Positions 30,201 to 42,110 of a stretch of 64,000 nucleotides of DNA are shown in pieces. The position numbers and the translations under genes are program-made. Position 1 is the stretch's first letter. Every line of letters begins with the position of its first letter. Below the pieces are notes generated by a model. It was given only the letters and a program-made list of their open reading frames with translations, was not told the origin of the DNA and searched no databases. Source of the DNA: Clytia hemisphaerica (Eukaryota; Cnidaria; Hydrozoa; Leptothecata; Clytiidae); contig CACVBU010001018.1 in assembly GCA_902728285.1 (NCBI GenBank), positions 127,372 through 191,371 of the forward strand. Direction: 5' to 3'.

Positions 30201-32019
30201 ATAACAAAATGCGTACCTAAATGAGGTCGTTCGCTGCGGCAACGTGTTACTTGTGGTTTCAAGAGGACCACAAGTGGTCATCCAGAATATAGTATAATTG
30301 AAATTGCGGACGACAGCCTAATTGCCTTGTGATCACCACAAGGCGTTTTCCAGGGGTACGGTATATAAGTAATTTAGGCGCCTTGGGTGGATGATTGGTC
30401 TGGTGGGGGAGGGTTGGTGGATAATAGAAACCCACCCATTTATCTTAGTCTCTTCAATAGGTTGAGTTTTTTTAGTGATTTCAACTAAGAAATTATGAAA
30501 AAATATATATTTTGTTTGAGTTTTTAGAATATTTTGAATTTTATGAAAAAGAATGTCCGGGACCTAGAGCATTGATGCCCCGATGGTCCAATAGGACCTT
30601 AACCCTTTGAGGACACGCGATCATGGCCTCAAAGAGCCCCAGGGGGTTGAGCCTCTACACCGTATTCACCCGGTCGTTAGTATGTACTGACTTGCATGCA
30701 AGACCAGCAGCTGACTAAGAGCGTAGGCAGTGAGGAGTTTTGGCAGTGAGGAATAATTTGCTGTGTCAGTAGAGGTCCAGTTCACCGGTATCGAACCCTA
30801 TGTGCATAGTATGCCGTCTCCGTATGTGTGAAAAGGCTTATCGTGACACGCGACCAGAGCAAGTTAACCTTATTGGGGTGACCGAGTACGCCATATAACT
30901 ACTTGTGGTCTTGTGAAGGAAATTATTGTTAGTTATCAAGACAAATGCTTCACGGAGTATATTTTCTTTACAGCAACAACATATTCCGGAATTGCTTTTG
31001 TGCAAATTACATTTTAGATCAAATCTTCCATCATATATTTGCAATAAACCCCTTAAACAGTTACCCTTAACAAATTTAATAACTCCAAACTATCTATTTA
31101 TCAAAATGACTAACTACATATGGTTGAAGAAGGACAAATTACGCATGTGTGGTATAAAGCAGATAATATTCTTTAAAGGAACAGATTAAAGATATCGGCC
31201 AAATATTGTCACCATTTCCAAAAAAACTTTTAAAGAGGGGGTCTATGTAACAAATCCTGCTTTACTAAAAATATACAAATAGAACGACCCCGACTTACCC
31301 TCTCGGATTCATTCCCTTTTGTTTATCACGGCAATTAACTACATGTGGTTTAAAAGAGCGACAAATTACGCATGCGTGTTACAATGGCAGGATTTGCAAG
31401 ACGAACCTACTGGAAATGAAATCCCATTTCTTGCCCCCACCACCAGAATTTGTGGACATTAATGCCTTTTATGTAAGATTGAAAATTAAACGCAAATCTA
31501 ACTCGAGAATACCCCAAGATTAGTTTTGTGAGATTTCACACTAACAGTTATGGGAGTAGTAGAAAGAAAATACACCCGTTTAATTGAAAATTGACATTTT
31601 ACCAAAAAACATCATCATTCTTAAAAGTACGAAAGTCTAAAAAAGGTTAAAAAGGGTTAATTCAATAATCCTTACAAAGACCATATTTAAAATTGTACAA
31701 AAGTTACATACATCTATTTAATGCATGCGCGTTAGCAAAATTTACAAAAATTTACAATACACGGGCACTAAAAATGGAAATTCAGTTTTTTTCACCTTTT
31801 TATTCGTCTAGCCGCTATTCTGCTATGTTTAGCCTCTGGAATGTTTCAGCTTTGAAAAATTAGAGTATAATTTTCCACTAGGGACGATATTTTGACCAGT
31901 TTTTTTTCCAGTGGAAAGGGTTCCCAGTGGGTCTGAGAAGAGGGTGTACATAAATTTGAGCCAGATTTATGAATATTTTATCTTTATGCTTATGACTTTT
32001 TTCAAAACTTAACGGTATT
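30201..32019. other. Gene-poor stretch with small palindromes
   Basis: 30251-30277 (ACTTGTGGT and ACCACAAGT) and 30324-30345 (GCCTTGTG and CCACAAGGC) are short hairpins on one motif. TTAACCCTTTGAGGACACGC near 30600 resembles a lone piggyBac-type end. About 50 bp around GACAAATTACGCATG occur at 31108-31151 and 31324-31378 and inverted at 39982-40040. No gene supported. Confidence 0.45.
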
Positions 32020-32350
32020 GGGTACCATGTTCCGTCAGGGTACCGCACTGGGATCCCCTACTCCTGAAAGAATACATCATGCTGGAGTTTAAAAAGTCGA
32101 CCCTGTCAGATATGAATGTTTGGGACCATGTCGGAACGAAAAATTCAAAAAATCTTCCGATTTTCACCCTGAAAAGTGGCAAAAATGACAAACGATTGAA
32201 AGATTTTCTGATTCCAAGCCTGAAAATTGTCTAAAATAACCAAAAGTCGACCCTGTCAGATACACACCTTAAAAATAGTAAACTTGGGATCCTGTCAAAT
32301 ATCTTCAGAGCCTAAAATAGGTACCCTGGCCAACAGCACGTCCCCCAGGA
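32020..32350. mobile_element. Degenerate C-rich MITE relative
   Basis: GTTCCGTCAGGGTACCGCAC at the left and GGTACCCTGGCCAACAGCAC with GTCCCCC at the right; the interior repeats GACCCTGTCAGATA. It resembles the older element at 8220-8555 more than the younger one at 8556-8861. Confidence 0.55.
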
Positions 32351-32436
32351 TTGAATGACTATGTTCAATTTCGATTTATTATTCAAAAAATATTCTTGAA
32401 AAATTATATTTTAAAGTTGAAACTGTAAACAATGGA

Positions 32437-32658
32437 ACACCCCTGTATCACAGACCCGGTGGGGCCCTAACCCAGAAAAATACCCTACAAATCAGCCCCA
32501 TTTGGAAGTTGACTTCATTCTAAATTCAATGTAAAAACCATCTCCACTGGATTCTTTGAGGTTGGAACAATAGAATTTCTATCCCCATTTTGATTTCGAT
32601 AGGAATCTTTATCCCTACTGTGGGAAAAAGTTTCACCGGGGCTTTGAGACAGGGGTGT
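32437..32658. mobile_element. MITE of the ACACCCCTGT family
   Basis: ACACCCCTGTATCACAGACC to TTTGAGACAGGGGTGT, flanked by AATGGA and AATGAA, a 6-bp duplication with one change, matching the 6-bp duplication at 25163-25447. No coding sequence. Confidence 0.8.
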
Positions 32659-32848
32659 AATGAATGTTGAAATTCCAGGTCATAATATGGAAATTTCATC
32701 CCCAGTTTCCAGAAGTTTTAAACTTTAATAAGGCAGGGTTAGATCAAGAAAAATCTTCGTTTGGGCTTCGGTACTTTTTCTACCGAGTCACTAAGATGGG
32801 GTACATTTTTTTAATAAGCAACTCTTGGGTCAGCCTTGTGGTTACTTA

Positions 32849-33032
32849 AAAGTCTTTCTCAAAAGTATGGGGACACTTTAGTTTTTTGACTTTTTCTTAG
32901 CACTCATTCATGCTATGTTAGAAAGTCATACACCGTTGGAAAGATATTTCCAATGAGAATAATCTAAAGGATGAAAAATTTTTGGAAAATTGAAATATGA
33001 AGAAGTATCCAGAGAGTTTTGAGAAAGACTTT
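32849..33032. mobile_element. Small inverted-repeat element
   Basis: AAAGTCTTTCTCAAAA at 32849 is matched by its exact complement ending at 33032. About 184 bp. Target duplication unclear (TTA on the right only). Confidence 0.6.
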
Positions 33033-33787
33033 AGCACTCTAGCTCAATTTCTGATAATTTCCCATTTTAAAGCATTAAATCTCGAATACTTTCCATGGGG
33101 CCGATCATCTGCGTCAGAAAAAACATACAATTTGCCATAACGAGCAAAGATTTTTAATCTCTTCTAACATGTGCATATTTCCCTTCCTTCCGGTAACGGT
33201 TATTCAATAAAGTATGTACTTGAAATAGACGTTGAAAAAACGTTAAAAAACGTTAAATGACCATTAAACAAAAACTGAAATCCTTTGTGAATTAACACCA
33301 CGTATATAAACACCGATACCAGATATATTTTCGATCATGTTTCGATTGAAATAACGACGCCAATCGCAATCAAAATGACTTCAGTATGCAAACTACACTG
33401 TAAACATCTCCGCCACTGCTTACTCCACCCGAATTTATCACGCCTCTCCTAAACTATTCCCTTTTTTAGTGATCTTGTGTAGACGATAGGATCGTCTATA
33501 TGCAAACCAATAAGTATCTAGTATATTATTAACCAATCAGCGACAGAGATGTCTGACCAATTGTGTGCAAGGATAAGTTGACTTTGACCAATTATGAAAA
33601 GGATAAGTGGGCTTTGACCAATCATGTGCAAGGATGACTTGGCCTTGACGAACCATAGAAGACTTGTGTGCAAGGATGAATTCATATCGATTTACAGCGA
33701 GTAATGAAGTTTTCTAAACGGAAGAGAGAAATCAAAGAGATGATAGTTCATTTCTAGCAGTTTCGACCTAGTCCGAATTGCAGAACT

Positions 33788-33983
33788 ACACGTGTACTTT
33801 TTATAAAAACAAACTATACAAGAAGACAAGGCTTCGGTGGCCAAAATATCAAAATATCGAGACAAAGTTTAAAAAACTTTGAAATGTCTTGAGAACATTT
33901 TTACCAAAATTACCAAAAAGTTGATAACATAGAAAGTCTTTTTCATAAAAAATATTTTGGGTGCTCTTATAAAAAAAACGTGT
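33788..33983. mobile_element. MITE of the ACACG-TTTTTTATAA family
   Basis: ACACGTGTACTTTTTATAA at the left and CTTATAAAAAAAACGTGT at the right form imperfect inverted ends. The interior GAGG/AAGGCTTCGGTGGCC segment recurs near 12900. No coding sequence. Confidence 0.6.
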
Positions 33984-34274
33984 ATTTTTCTAATGGCAAT
34001 GAATTTTTTTCGGGAAGAGTATACAAAGGCAGCAAATTTGTAACCCTGGTGATTCCACCAAGTGCGCGATAAAGTAATCAAGCCTCTCAACTTTGATCCA
34101 TCATAGTTTTAAGTAAAGAAGTTTTTTTTTAAATATTTCATCGTTTTCACTTGATTTAGGGGGGAGGGCTGTTTCTGTTCGGGGTCGAAACTAAGGATAA
34201 TAGCTCCTGAAATAATAGAGCTTTCGGCATGAAATTTTCTGTAAATTCCTAACTTTTATTTACTTTAGGCGTAC

Positions 34275-34385
34275 AAACTTTCGCGAGCAGAAACTTTCGC
34301 GAAGACGAAAAATCGCGAAATTCACGACATTTACTTTCGCGAATGTAACGGAAAAATTTTTCGCAAGAATAAACTTTCGCGAATC
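34275..34385. repeat. Cluster of ACTTTCGCGA motifs
   Basis: Four ACTTTCGCGA copies and one AATCGCGAAAT within 110 bp. TCGCGA is self-complementary. Related motifs (TTTCGCGAG, TTCGCGAGAA) appear near 39760 and 39890. Confidence 0.7.
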
Positions 34386-34407
34386 AAGACGTAAAATTGA
34401 GAATGTC

Positions 34408-34655
34408 ATGGACCGAAAAGAGTTATGAGGAGTTAAGATAAGAATTATGGAGTGAAAAGTCATCATACTCAAATATGAACATTTTTTGAACCGGCCCTAA
34501 AAGCTTGGTATGAATAGGGTTTATTAATGGCGTAAGCTCAGAATTTTGCAAAAGCGGATAAAGGCCCGTTGTAAAAGGGGTTGGCGTTAGCTGCCGTTAA
34601 ATTATGGACCGAAAAGAGTTATGAGGAGTTAAGATAAGAATTATGGAGTGAAAAG
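34408..34655 (+). repeat. Identical 52-bp direct repeat, 196 bp apart
   Basis: 34408-34459 and 34604-34655 are identical from ATGGACCGAAAAGAG to GGAGTGAAAAG. Identity in otherwise decayed DNA suggests a recent event or a terminal repeat of a small element. Confidence 0.85.
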
Positions 34656-35948
34656 GACCGGTATTTTATGATCCGACAATACGATAATGCTCAGAAAATA
34701 TTAATGATTAAAAATTACCTCAAATAACAAAGTTCCATACGAATGCAAGAATCTTCAATCTGGTCGTTTGTGTTACAGACTTTTCATCCACGAGGGTCTA
34801 AAAGAAATACAAAAAAACCTTTATGTATAAATTTTCCGATCCTAGGTCTTAAAAGCTAGAAATTACGCTCTTGGTAGACTGAAGTCGTTTATAATGCGTG
34901 TAACACAGTAGTATAGGCGTTATATGATAATACGATTATTGTTACGGGATTTAGTTTGTACAAACTAAAATTGTTCTCTCCATTACTTTTTGCTTTATTT
35001 CTACTATGTCTGAATTAGTCGCTAGCTTGCTAGACTACGCTTTTGGAAGCCATATATTTCTATCTGAAAAGGTGACCCTGGGGTTTCCATACAAATGCCG
35101 GATTGAAAGTTTAATATATCGCCAGATTTCAAAAAATATAAAGCGCGAAAACAAATAGATTCAATCCGTCAAATACAGTGCAAACCTTTTACCATAATTT
35201 CATTTCACAAGATAGTGAAAAAAATTGTCCAATTTCAGGGTTGGTGCTTTAGCAACTAGGTTGTTTGTTTAAAGTAAAAAATTTGTAGACCAAAATTGTA
35301 GGGTATTTTTCCCACCAGAGATGAAATTTTGGCGTCATTGGCGTCATTGCCATTCCACTAAAATGATTCCCCAAAATGTCAACCTCGAAATTGAAAAGAA
35401 CCCGACCTGCAAGCAGGATTTTCATTCACTTGACATTGCTTTTAGTTTTGTTGCAACTGTTTAGTTTAGTTTCTCTGACAGATCACTAGATCTAATCCTG
35501 CAGAACGACATACCAATAGTACATAACTAGATGTACTAGAAGCCATCCCTTCTAGCCCCCTCTTTAATTTCATACTCTAAGAAGACGGACGCAATTAGCT
35601 AGGTATTTGATTTTAACTTATTTTTTGTGGTTTTATCCTTAATTATCTTTGCAATCCCTCAGATTTATTCACTACACTGTGAGTGGAAATGTAGTTGAGC
35701 AATAGGGTTGTAAGAACCATTATATATGTCGATACAGACAGATAAATTTCATGTCAGTTTGGACAGATAAATATATATCACTTGTAAGCGTGAAAATTGC
35801 CATAGAAGAGCAGCCATAAATATGTACTTTTTAAATTATCTTTATAGAACCCTGTTTTTGTCGACGTTTTTGTCGACGTTTATCTAACGTTCACGACGTC
35901 CATATAATTTTAGATGAACGTTGAAACAATGTTGTGTGCCAGCTGGGA

Positions 35949-38650
35949 ATGAGTTCCTCTGATGATTCAGTTCACAAAGAAATCCCCCCTGGTTCTGTTG
36001 ACCTGGACGACCCGAACACGGTTAATAAAAATGGGCAAAGACCTTATGATGAGTGTACACCCCAACAACCGAAAAAGACATCGCTGAAAACAGATGAATA
36101 ACTTTATAAAACCACTGGACATTGCAGACAGTAACACTGAGATTGACCGACACCAAGGAACTTAGATAAATTTCGTATTCTAGATGAATCGTTTAAAGTA
36201 TTATTAAACGAAGCTGGCAAAAAGGATGTGGTAGAGCAGGATGAGGAACTTATGAACACAGAAGCGGGTCTTGGATGTCTTGGGCCCATTTTGTAGTATT
36301 TGGTCAACATGGAGGTAGACAAAGACAAAATTGTCAAGGATGAAAACGCTCTAGAAAAGCTGATTGAAGGAGCAAAAGCTGCATCTACATCCTTTGAGCA
36401 GACAGTGACAGTAGTTGGTCCACTTATTAACCACATTTTGTAGATTCTCTGTTCTCTTCTCAGTCATGTTTAACGACAAAAAGAAAGCCAAACTTCTTCT
36501 CAAAGATTGGAAGGATCTTTTGGTGAACGAAGAGATTTATCTTTTTGGGGGAAAGTTCGAAGACAAGGTTGTTAAAACTCAAAAAAACAGACTAAAGACA
36601 AAACAGTTACTAAAGGACTCTATATCTCCTAAAAATCCTCGCTTTCTGAAGGGCCCTCCTCCTCAGAGACTGCGAGGAAGAGCGCGAGGAGGATACAATT
36701 GGTCATTCAGGAATTTCCGTTCCTATTAAGGCAACCAAACAAACTCCAACAATTCTCCAAATAACATTGATGGATTCAGCAATCGTGGCAGGGGTAAGAA
36801 TTTTAAGATTTTCTCTGTTTCAAGTTGTCAACCGATAACTTATTATTTCAAGTTCACCCAGCTTTGAAAGGCCTTTTTGGGGGTTCGACAAGTTTGGTCT
36901 TAAGATTAGCAGGCAGGCTGAAGTATTTTCTAAAAGACTGGGAAAAGGTCAAAAACGATCAGACTATTCTAGACCTTATTCAGGGTTGCAAGATTCCTTT
37001 TGTTCAATGGGAAACCCCAATTCAAAAAATTGTCCATTGAGAATGAACAGAGAGGAAGAGATGATTATAGATCAAGAGATGGAGAGTCTATTGGAAAAGG
37101 GGCCATAAAAGAAACGGTCCCATCTCCAGGTCTTGAGCACTCTTTTTACAGTGAAGAAAAAAAGACAAGGGTTATCCAAGAGCGATAAATCTAAAATTTC
37201 TAAGCTCGCACATCCCTTAATGTCATCTTGAAAATGGAAGGTTTGTATTGGCTAATGGATCTATTATGTCCGGGAGACTTATTAATCAAATTGGATTTGA
37301 AGGAAGTTTTCTTCTCGGTGGCGTTAGGGAAACAGTACAAAAAATTAGTCAGGTTTAAAATGGAAAGGCAGGTTGTATCAGTTCCTGTGTATTTGTTTCG
37401 GTCTTGGTCCAGCGCCCAGATTATTCACCAAATTGATGAAGGTTCCTATAACTATCTTAAGAAGACTGAATATTTGGTTGATTGTCCATCTTCATCATCA
37501 ACATTAAAAAATCCCAACTAGAACCATTATGCCCGGAGTTGGAGTTCTTAGGTGTGACTGTGAATTCGGTGAGTTGACTTTACCATCGGACAAAATTAAA
37601 AGATTGGACAAAAGAAAATATTGTCAGCCAGTGCGAACAGATTCTGTCCCAAACAAAGGTGAGTCTGACGAAGCTGACAAAACTTCTGAGGAGGTACTGT
37701 TTGCAGCACCACTGCATTACAGAAAAATTTAAAGATGTCAGATAAAGGGGCTGAAGTTTTTACCAGTCAAAAGTACACCTGTCGGAGGAGGTGAGACTAG
37801 AGTTAGAATGATGGAAGGAGAATCTAAAATTGTCAAATGGAAAATCTCTGTTAAATAAGAACCCAGACATGGTAATGTCTACGGATGCATCTAAGAAAAA
37901 CTGGGGAGTAGATTGTCAGGTCAAACGAACAGGGGGACCATAGTCAATGACAGAGAAGTGGACTGCATATAAACATTCTACAATCATGATCGAAATATAT
38001 TGAGATTTGACGTTTTTCAGAATTTAAAGTTCGGTTCCTAAGGTCCTAAGTCTTAAAGTCTCATTTTAAAAGTCAAAGTTAAAACTCTACTTTCCAACCG
38101 TAGTTTAGGGCGCTTAAAAATCATTTTTAGTGTTTAAAATTTCGCAGGAAAGTCCACTTTGTCTCAATTATTTTGTCCATGATTGTAGAATTAGCTTAGT
38201 TAGCAATAAAAAAGTCACACGGACTACCTCAAATGTACGTTGTATCCATCTTCAGATGGACAACACAACAACCCTTTCCTACATAGTGAAAATGGGGGAG
38301 GGGTACTCAAAACCAGGTGTTGTTGGAATAGACTCAGGAGGTTTTGAATTGACTACTGTCCAAGGAAACAGGAGATTACTGTGGAATACCTCCCTGGAAA
38401 ACTAAACAAGACAGCAGACTGGGAGTCGAGAAACGTCAAGGACTCCAGCGAGTGAAAACTAGACCAAGAAGTTTTCATACAGATCACAAGAAGTCTGGGC
38501 CGCCCACAGATAGATCTATTTGCCTCTCGAGTGTCGTACCAGCTTCCTCGGTGTGTTTCGTGGAAACCAGACCCAATTTGTCTCAAAATGGACGCCTTTT
38601 TAAATGTTATGGGAAGGTCATCTGATGTATGCATTCCCTCCGTTTTGTCT
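35949..38650 (+). pseudogene. DIRS-like retroelement remnant (gag, RT, RNase H)
   Basis: A gag-like start (ATG 35949) and a Lys-rich segment with a FLKGPPPQRLRGRARGG tail (36640-36720) precede RT blocks: GRLKYFLKDWEKV (36909-36950), KMEGLYWLMDLLCPGD and LLIKLDLKEVFFSV (37230-37320), then FRSWSSAQ and a decayed catalytic box (37395-37500), and PELEFLGVTV in another frame (37534). RNase H-like blocks follow: MSTDASKKNWGVDC (37875) and MDNTTTLSYIVKMG (38256). At the end are LPGKLN (38388), ADWESR and QIDLFASR (38505). DNTTxxxYIxKMG with DLFASR is typical of DIRS/Ngaro elements (established pattern, recalled). At least eight frame changes or stops, and an unrelated AT-rich insert near 37980-38140. 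No tyrosine recombinase or terminal repeats found. Dead copy. Confidence 0.8.
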
Positions 38651-40317
38651 GTGTGCTAAATAAAGTAGCCCAGGAGCAAGCAGAAATGAATCTATCACCG
38701 TTTTTCAATAATGACGTCATTTGAATCTTACTCATGACGTGTTTTTTTTATGTATTTTATAACGTCAAATCAGTTTTTTCTTCAGATTGACTTAATGTAA
38801 ATTTTTGACCCAACACTTTTCGAAATCCTCTCATTGATACGATTGTTTTGAGCTATATATGAGAGTTAAGGAATAATGGGAAGCGGTGCGCGTCACGCAA
38901 AATATATTTAAGACATGCCTTAACTCACCCGAGGAATTTAACCTGCATTCAGAGGAGAGAACAAGCACAGTAGGTAAAGGTCAGTTACGAGGGCGGTATC
39001 TTGTGAAAAGGCGAGCAAGCTTGACCGTTTATAAAAAGGCGATGTTAATATTTTCAGAAGCAGCTGGCGAAACAATCTCGTGTAACTTATAGCGTGTCCA
39101 AAAAGGACATAAGTTTGGCGCAGAAAACTTGGGGCCTTTGCAGAAGCATCAACAGTGTTTTGAAATATTCTAGGGTTACCTAGGACGATTAAAACACATC
39201 AAATTTTCTTGAACATACCCCTGTCTTATCAGAACATATCAATATTTCTACCTGATATATTTATGGAACCCTAATCAGAATAGATCGAAATTTCTAGCCA
39301 ACATATACGTTCAGAACACATCGGAAAAAAGAGATCCTCTAGCCGCAGACAAAAAAATTCTCTCGCCGCCTGCTTTCGTATTTTTAATACATTAATTCGA
39401 GAAGTATGCAATCATTGACTTTTTCTTTCAAAACCGAAAGAAACAAAGAAACCTTATGTTAAACAGACAACCATCGCCACAATCCCATCTTGGCCTGTTG
39501 GAAATTCATCTTTTCAGGTATCATTCAAATTGAAAATCAATACTTGGTCCGATGGATTGAAAATTATTTTCACATTCACTCCCGAAGGAACAACCATCCG
39601 ATTAGCTTCTAATTTTGCCAATTATCGGGTAAATTTTTTATTTAAATCTTCGGTTCTTCCAGTCGCCCTTCATCCCTATTTCCATCTCCTCAACTCATCT
39701 TTACATACCACCTCTACATCTCTCTCTACCTTAAGTGCATTACTTTTCACGAGAATAATATTTCGCGAGTTTTTCCGAAAATTCTTAATAAAATTTAATG
39801 CTTGCAAAAATTTTAAAAACTAGTATTTTTGCCAAAGTTGAAATGTGCCAAAAATGAAAGAAATTTGTTGAAAAAGGAGGCGATTCGCGAGAAATATATT
39901 CCACGAAAATTAAACTATTCTTGAAATAAATAGTAAGAGTTAGTTCATGTAATGTTTCCAGCTCACCCAAATAGAGACTTGTACGCATGCGTAATTTGCC
40001 GTTCTTTTCAACCACATGCAACTAATTCCCGTGATAATCAGGCAGAGAGGCATCAAGTACTATTATGGGAATCTTTGGTATGATCCTAATTTGGAATCCC
40101 CGCCAATAAGAAACCTTAAAACACTTTTTATAAATCGAATTTCTCCGTAATTCAAAAAACTTAGATTCCCAATTTGAGTTCAAATTAGAGAGATCAAAAT
40201 TTCTACTCTAATGTTATTTTAAATTATTATCCGACGCGCGAAAATAGCGACATTTGATTGGCTTCTTTGCTGTCCAATATTTTCGAATATATAGCTTGGA
40301 AGTAGTTCAAACTATGA
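38651..40317. other. Gene-poor stretch
   Basis: 38842-38940 has GAGTTAAGG and CCTTAACTC in inverse orientation. The 68-codon frame at 38886-39092 has no recognisable motif. 39890-40200 holds CGCGA motifs, the inverted copy of the 31.3-kb repeat (39982-40040) and a pogo-like TTCAAATTAGAGA scrap. Confidence 0.4.
39419..39628 (+). other. Possible isolated exon, beta-sandwich-like (carbohydrate-binding?)
   Basis: A frame open from 39419 encodes TIPSWPVGNSSFQVSFKLK and a TWSDGLKIIFTFTPEG segment, with a GTAAAT donor after CGG at 39628. Alternating hydrophobics and spaced Trp are reminiscent of CBM2-like folds. No partner exons were found, and the frame stays open beyond the donor to 39823. Speculative. 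Confidence 0.2.
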
Positions 40318-42110
40318 TAACGCTCTGGACACAAGGTGACTTTGACTCACTTCTTCGAGAGGCAAGAACCATCGATTTTGAAGAAAAACTGTATGAAGAC
40401 CAGCGCTGAATCGAATTCAAAAAGATTTGCAAAGTCTATCTTATCTGGAAATGTGAAGGCAGCCTTACGATTGCTAGATGTTGAATCTTCGAAGGGTGTG
40501 CTGAATCTAACCAACTCCACGCTTCAAGGTCCCGGTGTCCGTCCGATTGGTATTGGAGAAGTTCTACGAAGAATAGTAGGGAAAGTCGTCATCAACACCA
40601 TTGAACCGGACATTCTCAACAGTGCAGGTTCCCTACAATTGTGTGCAGGACTACCAGCAGGCAGTGAAGCAGCAGTACATAGCATGAAAGATATCTTTGA
40701 GGAGCAAGAAACTGATGCAATACTCATCATTGATGCAGAAAACGCATTCAATTCACTGAATCGAAAAGCATTGCTTCACATCATCAAGTATATCTGCCCA
40801 CCGATGTCGACGTACGTGAAGAATTGCTACCGTACTGCATCAAGATTATTCATTTCGGGCAGCAATCAAGAAATCTTGTCTGCAGAAGGCACAACACAAG
40901 GCGACCCATTAGCTATGCCATCCTATGCTATAGGAGTTGTTCCGATGCTCCCACTCATCGTAGACAAAAGTGATACCAAACAAGCAGCTTTCGCAGACGA
41001 TCTTTATGGTGCTGGTTCTCTTCCCAGTCTTCAGAAATGGTGGGCCAAGATTGAACAAACAGGTCCATTGTTTGGATACTTTCCAAAGGCTTCCAAATCA
41101 TGGTTGGTGGTGAAAGACGAAAAGCTGGAGGAACCCAAAGTGATGTTTGCAGACACCAATCTAAAGATCACCTCATCGGGTAGAAGATATCTGGGAGGCT
41201 TCATCGACAATCAAGAAGGGATTCATGCATACAAGAGAGAACTGGTCGAGAAATAGATTTCTGAAATAAACATCTTGTCAGAGATTGCAAAAGCTGAACC
41301 TCAAGCAGTGTATTCTTGCTTCACACATGGGTGGGTACACAAACTCAACTACTTCTTACGAGTTATCCCTGACTTCACAAACAAATTGAAGTTGCTAGAC
41401 CAAATCATCAACCAAAATTTGCTGCCTACGATGTTCGGGAAAAATTTAACTGAAAATGAGCGTAAGCTACTAAGCCTTTCACCAAAACTTGGAGGTTTAG
41501 GACTGCCGATATTCTCAGTCGCGTGCGTTCATGAATACGACAATTCAAGAAGTTTAACATCACAAAGCATCCAAAACATCCACCACCAAAAGCACGACTT
41601 TGATGTTAACTCAGAGGAATGTAAAGATATGGAAAAACAAGAGCTCACAGGCGAGCAATTGAGTTACAAGCGACGAGGCAAGACTCGACTTGAGTGTTCG
41701 ATGTTGTTGGCAACGCGGAGAACGTGCATTCTTTGACGTAAGGATTTTCAATCCATTTGCTCACGTTAACAGGGACCTAGACAAAGTCTTTCGAGCCAAC
41801 GAAAAAGAGAAGAAGAGAAGTTATGGAAGACGGGTAGTCGAAGTTGAGCACGGCTTATTCCCACCCCTAGTTTTTACTCCATATGGAGGTTTTGGGCACG
41901 AAACTTCAAAAGCCATTACAGTGCTTATAAATAAACTCTCTGAAAAAAGAGACATTGAAAGATCCACAATGGGTAAACGCAAAGTTGTCGTTCGAATTAC
42001 TGAGATCAGCAATCCTCTGTTTACGGGGATCCCGAAACGATAAAAGAGCATTATTACAACAAAATGAAATTGACAACATTGAAATTTTTATGAAAAAAAA
42101 TAGGAACACA
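40318..42110 (+). pseudogene. Reverse transcriptase remnant with nuclease-like C-terminus (unnamed non-LTR-type family)
   Basis: N-terminal block GDFDSLLREARTIDFEE (from about 40338), then RT motifs RPIGIGEVLRR (40531), IIDAENAFNSLNR (40727), EGTTQGDPLAMPSYA (40877) and the catalytic AFADD (40985), then KASKSWLVV and LGGFI. The thumb-like NERKLLSLSPKLGGLGLPIF region follows at 41456-41515. AFFDVRIFNPFA and YGRRVVEVEHG (41727-41850) look like a PD-(D/E)XK-type nuclease region, and LLRSAILCLRGS closes it (about 42000). The family is one I recall as multicopy in corals and other invertebrates. Breaks: frame changes near 40360-40400, a deletion between SSKGVLNL and GPGVRPIG, TAG at 41254-41256, frame changes near 41670 and 41970. 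Ends unknown; possibly 5' truncated. Clade not assigned. Confidence 0.82.

Larger units (their letters stand above)
33033..35948. other. Gene-poor stretch with several short repeats
   Basis: Contains about three imperfect 41-bp units at 33550-33680 (TTTGACCAATNATG and CAAGGATGA) and the elements listed separately at 33788, 34275 and 34408. No gene recognised. 35280-35400 has CCAGAGATGAAATTTTGG motifs weakly like the ACACCCCTGT family interior. Confidence 0.45.

Noticed and set aside
30780-30880. GGTTCGATACC on the minus strand, like a tRNA/SINE B box
   Set aside because: No convincing A box at the expected distance and no poly(A) or target duplication; could be chance.
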